This document shows, one piece after another, positions 9,078 to 16,031 of a DNA stretch of 64,000 nt (the stretch's first letter is position 1; the number at the start of each line of letters is the position of its first letter). The position numbers were made by a program, and so were the translations under genes. The DNA comes from UBA5078 sp040384465 (GTDB lineage: Bacteria > Pseudomonadota > Gammaproteobacteria > Pseudomonadales > Pseudohongiellaceae): the NCBI GenBank assembly GCA_040384465.1, contig JAZKJF010000012.1, positions 1 through 64,000 of the forward strand, in the 5' to 3' direction. The notes under the pieces are model-generated. The model had not been told where the DNA came from. It saw only the letters and a list, made by a program, of their open reading frames with translations, and searched no databases.

Positions 9078-9088
9078 CGGGGCCGTTC

Positions 9089-9583
9089 ATGCCCAAGGAT
9101 CTGTTAGGCGACATTCCCGAGCCCGCTGTTCCCAACCCGGGCCCAGCAGGCGCAGGTCGGCAGCACTACTGCCCGGACTGTCACAAGCCCATGCGCAGGA
9201 TTGTCGGCAAGAAAGGCCCTTTCTGGGGCTGTACCGGCTTCCCCGAGTGCAAGACCAGCCTCTTCGACAAGGACGGCAAGCCGTCCAGAGAAGCCGATGA
9301 ACGCTATCGATGCCCCGTGTGTACCCGCGCACTGATCCGTGCGGAGAACAGCAAGGGCTTCTACTGGTATTGCACCGGTTATGACAAGGGTTGCAAGACG
9401 CGGCTCGCCGACGATAATGGCATGCCCGCCAAGTCGTTCCGCTGCACCCACTGCGGTCAACTGCTGAAGAAGCGCACCGGCAAGACTGGTCGCTTCTGGG
9501 GCTGCAGCCAGTTCCCCGAGTGTCGCCATACTTGGCCGGACAAGAACGGCGAACCCGATTTCAATGCAAAATCAAAAAGCTGA
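9089..9583 (+). CDS. Topoisomerase-type C4 zinc-finger protein
   Basis: 164 residues holding three copies of the C4 zinc finger found at the C-terminus of bacterial topoisomerase I. Each copy has CPxC or CTxC, then a G-R/K-F-x-G/Y-C-S/T-G/Q-x-P/Y-x-C block: residues about 29-55, 75-101 and 115-150, for example CPDCHKPM with WGCTGFPECK and CTHCGQLL with WGCSQFPECR. The catalytic topoisomerase domains are absent. The fingers probably bind single-stranded DNA or RNA. It starts 11 bases after hisC and is followed 9 bases later by a small membrane protein, so the three are likely co-transcribed. Confidence 0.85.
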   Translation: MPKDLLGDIPEPAVPNPGPAGAGRQHYCPDCHKPMRRIVGKKGPFWGCTGFPECKTSLFDKDGKPSREADERYRCPVCTRALIRAENSKGFYWYCTGYDKGCKTRLADDNGMPAKSFRCTHCGQLLKKRTGKTGRFWGCSQFPECRHTWPDKNGEPDFNAKSKS

Positions 9584-9592
9584 CAGGTCAAC

Positions 9593-9844
9593 GTGATAAT
9601 TCCCAAGTTCAACATGCGCAAGAAAACCCGCTCCATCCTCACAGGGCTGCTCGTCGCCGTGACATCGCTCATTGCACTGGCGGTTGGTTACGAAGAGGCG
9701 CGCGCCAACATGCTCAGCTTCTTTATCGGCTGTCTGCTGTTGTTGGGGGGGATCGCGGTGATTGCGGTCTGCGTGGTGGCGGCATGGGTCGGTGTGCGCA
9801 AGCTGCTTGGTTTGGTACTGGGCAAGTCTGGGGACGAGGATTAA
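9593..9844 (+). CDS. Small two-helix membrane protein
   Basis: 83 residues starting with GTG (an ATG 21 bases later, MRKKTRS, is an alternative). There are two membrane segments at about residues 14-30 (ILTGLLVAVTSLIALAVGY) and 38-70 (a long hydrophobic run ending in a short charged tail). No family is recognised. It lies 9 bases after the zinc-finger gene, in an apparent operon with hisC. Its 3' end faces rimI with a REP unit between. Confidence 0.55.
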   Translation: MIIPKFNMRKKTRSILTGLLVAVTSLIALAVGYEEARANMLSFFIGCLLLLGGIAVIAVCVVAAWVGVRKLLGLVLGKSGDED

Positions 9845-9857
9845 GACGGAAAAGCAG

Positions 9858-9896
9858 TCGCGGGCAGGCCTTTATGCCCTCGGGTACGCTCCCACA
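9858..9896. repeat. REP-like unit (single)
   Basis: A single unit reading TCGCGGGCAGGCCTTTATG, then CCCTCGGGTACGCTCCCACA. It matches one arm of the perfect palindrome at 35994-36038 almost base for base (the other has one extra T). It lies between convergent gene ends (9844 and 9918). Confidence 0.8.
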
Positions 9897-9917
9897 TGGC
9901 ATTTCTGCAGAGAAGGG

Positions 9918-10403
9918 TTAGAGCGGCAAGGCCAGCGCCAGAATCAGCGCATCTTCGCGCTGTGTCGTGCCCGGGTCAGCCGGGTAGTAGCCTCGACGTT
10001 CCCCCACCTGCGTAAATCCCATCGACATGTAGAGCTGGCGAGCCTCGGTATTGGAAGGCCGCACCTCCAGAAAACATTCCCGCGCATCCTTCTTCGCAGC
10101 CTTGTCCAGCAGATGACGCAGCATACGCCTGCCATAACCGGCGCGCCGAAAATCGGGGTGCACGCACAGCGTCAACACATGCGCTTCGCCCACTGCTGCC
10201 GACAGCACACCGTGCGCCACGATGCGATCCCGGGTCGCCAAAACCCAGCACTCGTAGCCGGAGCGCAGACAATCCGAGAAAACGCGTTTGGACCAGGGCT
10301 GCTGATAAGACAGATTCTCGTTCTGCACCACCATGTCCAGATCACTGGGACGCATGGCACGCAGGACGATATTGGGGACTTCGGAACGAGGAAACGACTG
10401 CAT
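9918..10403 (-). CDS. rimI: Ribosomal protein S18 alanine N-acetyltransferase-like (RimI)
   Basis: GNAT-fold acetyltransferase that modifies the N-terminal alanine of ribosomal protein S18. About 161 residues from the ATG at 10403 (MQSFPRSEV); a longer frame exists upstream but that start gives the typical RimI length. Visible GNAT motifs: LTLCVHPDFRRAGYGRRML (the acetyl-CoA loop, R-x-x-G-x-G/A) and the RimI-type block FLEVRPSNTEARQLYMSMGF, then VGERRGYY. It follows the HolD-like gene by 7 bases, the same order as holD-rimI in E. coli. Confidence 0.9.
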   Translation of the reverse strand: MQSFPRSEVPNIVLRAMRPSDLDMVVQNENLSYQQPWSKRVFSDCLRSGYECWVLATRDRIVAHGVLSAAVGEAHVLTLCVHPDFRRAGYGRRMLRHLLDKAAKKDARECFLEVRPSNTEARQLYMSMGFTQVGERRGYYPADPGTTQREDALILALALPL

Positions 10404-10410
10404 GAAGACG

Positions 10411-11313
10411 CTACTGATTATCTGAGGAGGGAGCGATTCCCCCAGCCGGGTTGGCAAGTGCGAGTCGCAAGGGTTGCATGGCCTGCCAGACTTCGCGCTT
10501 GAGTTCGGGGACAGCATCCATGGCATTGAGGCTGCGGGTGACCACCATCTCTATCGGGAATTGCGGATGACGCAGCAACTCACCACGCCCTTGCTGCCAG
10601 TCAAAATCGGCGGGAAACAGGAAGCCCGTCGCTTGCTCGGCAAGCACCAGCAGATAACGCACGGGCCGCAGTTTCAGGCGCCGGGCGAGGAAGCCGACCA
10701 GAGTCTGGCGTGCACTTTCTTCGCCTTGATCGATGTCCGGCCCTTCCATCAGCGGCCATGTGAACACCATGGAGGTCAGCGCCCTGTCATCATGGGGCAT
10801 GTTCAGCGCACGCAGCATGCCGACCAGCAACTGCCGACAGGCTGCCGAAACAGCGGCGGATTTCGCCCAAGGCAGTTCACTGATGACGGCAAGCTCCGGG
10901 CTGACCGGGAAGTAAGCGAAAGCAAAGCGCACCGCCGCTGATGCTGATGAAGCTGCAGCAGACACCGGTTTTGCTGCTATAGCGGATACAGGGCTTGCCA
11001 CAGGCATAGGAGCAGCGACAGGCACAGAAGTCACGACAGGCGGTGCCGCGAGTGGCTTGCGAAGCGGTTCTGCTTGCGGCACAGAGATCACGTCAACAGC
11101 CTTCGCCGACGTCGTGACAACAGCAAGAGCTGCCGCAGCCGACATTGAAGGCTTCGGAGCCATGGCGACCGATGTGAGGGCTGCCACAGGCGTCAGAACA
11201 GAAGCACCGAACAGCCGCGAGGGTTTGGCACCGGGCAATGGCCGCTTCGGGAAGTAGCATTGAATGCCCAACTCCCGCAGATACGCCTGACGCTGTAATT
11301 CATTCACTGCCAT
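10411..11313 (-). CDS. HolD-like protein (possible DNA polymerase III psi subunit)
   Basis: 300 residues from the ATG at 11313 (MAVNELQRQ). The first 25 residues, RQAYLRELGIQCYFPKR, resemble the start of E. coli HolD (a leucine-rich segment followed by LGI), which binds the chi subunit and SSB. A long Ala/Pro/Val-rich low-complexity stretch (about residues 35-130) follows, then a folded C-terminal half with strands such as RYLLVLAEQ. Position directly before rimI matches holD-rimI in enterobacteria. The similarity is short, so the name is withheld; a second possibility is an unrelated protein with a proline-rich linker. Confidence 0.5.
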   Translation of the reverse strand: MAVNELQRQAYLRELGIQCYFPKRPLPGAKPSRLFGASVLTPVAALTSVAMAPKPSMSAAAALAVVTTSAKAVDVISVPQAEPLRKPLAAPPVVTSVPVAAPMPVASPVSAIAAKPVSAAASSASAAVRFAFAYFPVSPELAVISELPWAKSAAVSAACRQLLVGMLRALNMPHDDRALTSMVFTWPLMEGPDIDQGEESARQTLVGFLARRLKLRPVRYLLVLAEQATGFLFPADFDWQQGRGELLRHPQFPIEMVVTRSLNAMDAVPELKREVWQAMQPLRLALANPAGGIAPSSDNQ

Positions 11314-11485
11314 GGAACTGCGCTCTGTTGTGTGATCGTTGTGTGACCGATGCCTGCAACCTGTGCCCGTCTGGACAGACTGACGGCGATTATATGCCAG
11401 AAGACCCATTCGCCGCCCACGCGATTGCAGCCACAGGGACAAAAGTGCTTGAATCAGTTCACGGAAATTAGAAAAAGGGGAACTC

Positions 11486-12472
11486 ATGAAAGCGCTTGTC
11501 TGCCATTCCTTTGGCTCATCGGAAAATCTCACGTTGGAAGACGTCCCGGATCTGGTTCCGGAAAGTGGCCAGATTGTCGTTGACGTCTACGCCGCCTCGC
11601 TGAACTTCCCCGACACTCTGCAGATCCAGGGCAAATATCAGTTCCAACCACCAATGCCGTTTACGCCGGGATCAGAGGTAGGCGGAGTCGTGTGTGCTGT
11701 CGGCAGCGCCATCAAGCACTTCAAGGTCGGTGACCGGGTCATGGCGACGCCCTCTATCGGTGGCATGGCGGAACAGGTTGTGGTCACCCCCAGCGGTCTG
11801 CGCAAGATTCCCGACAACATGGATTTCAAAACGGCGGCGGGTTTCGCCATGGTCTACACCACCTCCTATCACGCTCTCAAACAACGCGCCCAGCTCAAGC
11901 CGGGCGAGACCCTGCTGGTGCTCGGTGCCAGTGGCGGCGTCGGCATGGCTGCAGTGGAATTAGGCAAGCTGATGGGAGCACGGGTTATCGCGGCAGCCAG
12001 CAGCGAGGAGAAACTGGAGTTCGTGCAGCAGGCAGACCCGGATGAACTACTGAACTATGGCGATGGCGACCTCAAGGAAAAGGTCAAAGCCCTGACTGAC
12101 GACAAGGGCGCTGATGTGATTTATGACCCTGTCGGTGGCAATCTGTTCGATCAGGCCACGCGTTGCATCAACTGGAACGGCCGCATTCTGGTGGTGGGGT
12201 TTACCAGTGGCAGAATCCCCGAGTACAAGGCGAACCTGGCACTCCTCAAAGGGGCGTCAATGGTCGGCGTTTTTCTGGGCCGCTTCCGCAAGGAGGAACC
12301 GCAGGCGTATGAGGAGAATTTTGCTGAACTGCTGGAGATGTTCAGCGAAGGCAAATTGAAACCGATCATCAGTCAGACCTTCGCACTGGAGGACTACGTC
12401 TCTGCCTTCAGCGTCTTCAGCGAGCGCCGCGCCATGGGCAAGGTGATCCTGGAAATCCGCAAGGAAACCTGA
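11486..12472 (+). CDS. NADPH:quinone oxidoreductase family protein
   Basis: Zinc-free medium-chain dehydrogenase/reductase, 328 residues. The N-terminal GroES-like domain holds the pattern PFTPGSEVGGVV near residue 60. The Rossmann fold begins near residue 140 with LVLGASGGVGMAAVELGK (AxGGVG, nucleotide-binding). No zinc-binding cysteines are seen. The ATG has AGGGG a few bases upstream. It likely reduces quinones or enoyl/enone substrates with NADPH in the cytoplasm. It converges with the AraC-type gene 15 bases away. Confidence 0.9.
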   Translation: MKALVCHSFGSSENLTLEDVPDLVPESGQIVVDVYAASLNFPDTLQIQGKYQFQPPMPFTPGSEVGGVVCAVGSAIKHFKVGDRVMATPSIGGMAEQVVVTPSGLRKIPDNMDFKTAAGFAMVYTTSYHALKQRAQLKPGETLLVLGASGGVGMAAVELGKLMGARVIAAASSEEKLEFVQQADPDELLNYGDGDLKEKVKALTDDKGADVIYDPVGGNLFDQATRCINWNGRILVVGFTSGRIPEYKANLALLKGASMVGVFLGRFRKEEPQAYEENFAELLEMFSEGKLKPIISQTFALEDYVSAFSVFSERRAMGKVILEIRKET

Positions 12473-12486
12473 CCCTCACGGTCAGC

Positions 12487-13548
12487 TTACTGAGGGGCCC
12501 GGCTGCGATAGATCGATGGCGTGACACCGTGCACCTCTTTGAAAGCCTTGTTGAATGATGACAACGAGGCATAGCCGACATCCAGCGCAATGCTGGAGAT
12601 CGGCAGAGTGATTTCGGCAGGGTCCTGCAGACGTCGTGCAGCTTCGGCGATGCGATACTGATTCAGATACTGATTGAAATTGCGGTAGTGCAACTTCTGG
12701 TTGATCAGGCGCCGCAAGCGATATTCCTGCATGGAAACGCTGGACGCGAGCATGCCGATGGTCAGCCCCGTCTGGGCATAGAGTCGCTTGCTCTCCATGA
12801 CATGATGCACCCTGTCTACCAGCGGCTTGTCCTTGTCATTGTCACTGACGCGTCGACTGTTGGCAGGCGTTGCGGGAGGTTCTTCCACCTGATCGATCAC
12901 CTGCGGCGAATCTCTGTGCAACGGGAAAGTGGAGAGATTGAAGAACAACATGAACAGGAAGATGGAACCCATGTAGACGCTATAGAGCCAGCTCTCCGTC
13001 CACTCGAAAAACCCGGCCCCGACAATGATCGCCACAATCGAACCCATCGTGATGGCAAAGGGAACCCGCAACTGTCGACGCGGTTCCACGAGATCACCGC
13101 TGAGTCCAGTGACCGCCGTGTAAATCACATGACACGAGAAAGCCAGCATGATGATTTGCGGAATGAACCTGAAGATCAGGTAAGGCAATCCGGTCGGGAC
13201 ACTGCCGAAGGTGACCAACAACCTGCCCACTATGCTCAGCAGGATATACCCACCAATCACGATCCACAGAGGCAAGCTGATGCTGGGGCTGTCGTCGAAG
13301 AGGTAGCGTGTAATGATCCACAACAGCGAAGGTGCCGTAATCGCCAGCGTCGTCAGTATGAAGTCAATGCCGAACGGCGCCTGATCCATCTCCGGCAGCG
13401 TCGCCAGTATGTAGGCAATCAGGCAGCACCCATAGAACGCCATGAGCCGCCCCAAAGTCTGCCGACGGTAATACGCGATGTAGAACAGCACCATGAAAAG
13501 CAACTGCGAGATTGCCAGAAAACTCGTTGCGTACTGAAGAGTCTGCAT
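12487..13548 (-). CDS. AraC-family regulator with N-terminal membrane domain
   Basis: 353 residues. Residues about 5-215 contain six or seven hydrophobic segments (for example SFLAISQLLFMVLFYIAYY and LPLWIVIGGYILLSI). The C-terminal 100 residues form an AraC/XylS DNA-binding domain with two helix-turn-helix motifs (MLASSVSMQEYRLRRLINQ and ISSIALDVGYASLSSFNKAF, then KEVHGVTPSIYR). The protein probably senses a signal at the membrane and controls transcription from there. It lies 157 bp downstream of, and on the same strand as, the TonB receptor at 13706, which makes that receptor a candidate target. Confidence 0.88.
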   Translation of the reverse strand: MQTLQYATSFLAISQLLFMVLFYIAYYRRQTLGRLMAFYGCCLIAYILATLPEMDQAPFGIDFILTTLAITAPSLLWIITRYLFDDSPSISLPLWIVIGGYILLSIVGRLLVTFGSVPTGLPYLIFRFIPQIIMLAFSCHVIYTAVTGLSGDLVEPRRQLRVPFAITMGSIVAIIVGAGFFEWTESWLYSVYMGSIFLFMLFFNLSTFPLHRDSPQVIDQVEEPPATPANSRRVSDNDKDKPLVDRVHHVMESKRLYAQTGLTIGMLASSVSMQEYRLRRLINQKLHYRNFNQYLNQYRIAEAARRLQDPAEITLPISSIALDVGYASLSSFNKAFKEVHGVTPSIYRSRAPQ

Positions 13549-13705
13549 ATCGGGATCGTTTATTATTGATTAGCGAGTCAGGAAATCAGCCTGAAAGTCC
13601 CTTTCGAAGGCTGTTCGGAACGATAGTGCAGCCGCCGCTCCTTTGCAAGAACAGCCCGCAAAGGATTGTTGGCGGCCACTGAGGGGCAACATTGGTGTGC
13701 ACTGT

Positions 13706-15892
13706 TCACAAGCCCTGGAAAGTCTTGCGGACCGTGAAGATATACTGCGCACCGGTAATGTTGCAGTTGTCTTCATACTCGGTGATGATGCCGTTGACCA
13801 GAGAACCAGCGTAACGATCACGGGTACGACAGCGTTCACCATCGTTGATATTGTTCGCATCCAGACGATAGACAAAACCAGCATAACCACGCTTCTCAAC
13901 AAATAGATTCAATGCTCTCGGAAACCCGACGACATCGATCTTGTCGATATCCACAATTCTGCGATTGCCCTCGATCCCCGCGCGATAATTCATCCCGACA
14001 CTGAGTCCGAACGCAGGCAGATCCTGCCGCACACCAAAGCGATAATTGCCACGATCGTAAGGCACAATTCGGCGCTCGAAACCGCCGATAGGATCGATCG
14101 TCGTGGAGTCCTGCAACAGCAGCCCCGCAGTCAGCAACGCCGGTGGCAGCCCGAAGAAACTATAGCGCATGGACGCATCCAGATTGATGCCATAAATCTC
14201 ACCGTCACCGGTATTGCCGTTGGCAGAAAGGATGCTGGTCGGGCTCGGCGAGATATCGATTTTGCCGATGGCATCCTCGACATCATAGAAAAACACGTTG
14301 GCGTTCAACACGCCTTTGTCCTGCGGCAGGCGATACTCCATGTTCACGGTGTAACGCCAGGCCTTTTCCTGCTCCAGCTCGGAGTTACCCGCGACGATGG
14401 CCTGCTGTTCGTCACGCGCATTGGCGGAGGACGCCGTGAAATCCGCGAACGCCAACTGGGCAATGTAGCGCTCCACTGACAAGCGCAACTGCGTGGAGCT
14501 ATTGACATCAAAACGGTAATCGAACTTCGGGCGCGGATAACGGAAGTCCCTTTTGTTGCTGACATCGCCCCATTGTTTGATCTCGGAAAATTCGACCAGT
14601 AGCGTGCTCTCCAGCGCCATGCGCGGATTGATCTGCCAGTTGTGCACGGCAAAGGTTTCATAGCGGGTTTCCTGCACCGTGGAGTTCGCGCTCGGAACGA
14701 CTACCGGCACCAAGCCACCGTGCGCAGGTGACGGTGTGCCATTGAGCGGCATGCCCATGCGCAGCGCAGACTCCAGTCGCGTCAGTGCCCGCTCCACACC
14801 CAGCTCTACCCCTTGTGATGAAGAGAGTTGAAAGTTGTAGGAAGTGCGGGCGATGCGCTCGACAGTACGGGTGTTGGTGGCGAGAAACAGATTCTTTCTC
14901 GTCGTCGTGTCACGAGTCGCTCCCGTGAAGCGTTCGCGCACCGTGTCATGTGACTCATCATTGGCGATGAACAGGAAACGATAACGGCTGCCATTGGCAA
15001 ACTGATGTTCGTAATCGCCGCCCAGCTCCCAGCCATCACGCTCAGAGGGAATGGCTTCGCGCTCCCAGGTGGTGACTGGCGGTCGTCTGTTGAGGTTCGT
15101 GATCGCGCGATCCAGAGACGTGGGCGGATCAGTCTCGTTGTAAAGCATGTTGAGCGCGATGCGGTCACTGAGTGTCCAGTCGTAAGTCAGGTTGCCATTC
15201 AGCGCCACATTGCTCTGGTCACGCACCTGATCCACGAGGATCATGTCATTGGAAGAAAAGTCGGCATTGAAACTGTCCTCCCAGCTCTCCAGCGCCTCAT
15301 ACGCGGATTTTCGCTCGGCACTGAGCAGATAATTCATTCCACTGCGGGTACCGCTGTAGACCAGCGATCCCTGCGGAATCACTGCGCCATCGTGATAGGA
15401 AATCGCGCCCGCTTCGACAGACACAGTGCTCTCCGACAGCGCTTCACGCAGGACGATGTTGATAATCTGCCCAGCACTTCTCACATCCAGATCACCAGAG
15501 GTGCCACGAATGATTTCTATGTGCAGCACCTGACTTGCAGCGATGCGGCTGAGCTGGGTGCGTGCTTCGTTATCCTTGCCTGCGAGGCGTTTGCCATCGA
15601 TCAGTATCTGCGCGCCTGCGCCGAGACCGCGACTATTGTTGTTGGTGGTACTGGTACTGCCGCCCCCGCTGGTGGCGCCGGAGTTGAGAGCCACTGCAAT
15701 ACCGGGCACGCGGTCGATCATGTCGTTCACATTCACCGGCGCAAACTCGGCAAAATACTCAGCCGGGTACACCACGGTGGAGTCCAGTGTCGAAGAGTCC
15801 TGCGCCACTGCATCGCTGAAAGCCAGGAGGAATCCTGTGAAGATTGCCAACCGCTGCCATCGACTGGAGAAACCTGCTGTCGAAATTTTCAT
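13706..15892 (-). CDS. TonB-dependent outer-membrane receptor
   Basis: 728 residues with an N-terminal signal peptide (FTGFLLAFSDAVAQ), a TonB-plug domain at about residues 35-160 (VNDMIDRVPGIAVAL, LIDGKRLAGKDNEARTQL, IEIIRGTSGDLDV) and a beta barrel to the C-terminal phenylalanine-containing strand (YIFTVRKTFQGL). The usual EVVVTG box is replaced by a variant, STVVYPAEYF. The plug has a Ser/Gly/Thr/Asn low-complexity insertion near residues 62-75. The substrate cannot be told. A membrane-bound AraC regulator lies just downstream and two other receptors are in the window. Confidence 0.9.
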   Translation of the reverse strand: MKISTAGFSSRWQRLAIFTGFLLAFSDAVAQDSSTLDSTVVYPAEYFAEFAPVNVNDMIDRVPGIAVALNSGATSGGGSTSTTNNNSRGLGAGAQILIDGKRLAGKDNEARTQLSRIAASQVLHIEIIRGTSGDLDVRSAGQIINIVLREALSESTVSVEAGAISYHDGAVIPQGSLVYSGTRSGMNYLLSAERKSAYEALESWEDSFNADFSSNDMILVDQVRDQSNVALNGNLTYDWTLSDRIALNMLYNETDPPTSLDRAITNLNRRPPVTTWEREAIPSERDGWELGGDYEHQFANGSRYRFLFIANDESHDTVRERFTGATRDTTTRKNLFLATNTRTVERIARTSYNFQLSSSQGVELGVERALTRLESALRMGMPLNGTPSPAHGGLVPVVVPSANSTVQETRYETFAVHNWQINPRMALESTLLVEFSEIKQWGDVSNKRDFRYPRPKFDYRFDVNSSTQLRLSVERYIAQLAFADFTASSANARDEQQAIVAGNSELEQEKAWRYTVNMEYRLPQDKGVLNANVFFYDVEDAIGKIDISPSPTSILSANGNTGDGEIYGINLDASMRYSFFGLPPALLTAGLLLQDSTTIDPIGGFERRIVPYDRGNYRFGVRQDLPAFGLSVGMNYRAGIEGNRRIVDIDKIDVVGFPRALNLFVEKRGYAGFVYRLDANNINDGERCRTRDRYAGSLVNGIITEYEDNCNITGAQYIFTVRKTFQGL

Positions 15893-15935
15893 GATTAAAT
15901 TCTTCTGCTGCTGTTAAGCGCTGCTTGAAAAGAGG

Positions 15936-15996
15936 CGCACCTCTGCTCCTCTGCTGTGCGTTTGGAGTAACGCCCAGCAGGGAAGCAGAGGTGCGG
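15936..15996 (-). terminator. Rho-independent terminator of the TonB receptor at 16032
   Basis: On minus, a long hairpin with arms GCACCTCTGCT and AGCAGAGGTGC, extended inward by CTGCTG/CAGCAG around an 18-nt loop, followed by GCCTCTTTTC. It starts 36 bases after the stop of the receptor gene and ends before the start of the next receptor, so it separates the two transcripts. Confidence 0.7.
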
Positions 15997-16031
15997 GTAG
16001 TACACGGATAGTACGCTGTCAGTCTGAGAGA

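Noticed and set aside
12474..12497. Small CCCTCA/TGAGGG dyad between convergent gene ends at 12472 and 12487
   Set aside because: Short, it includes a stop codon, and no T-run follows on either strand.
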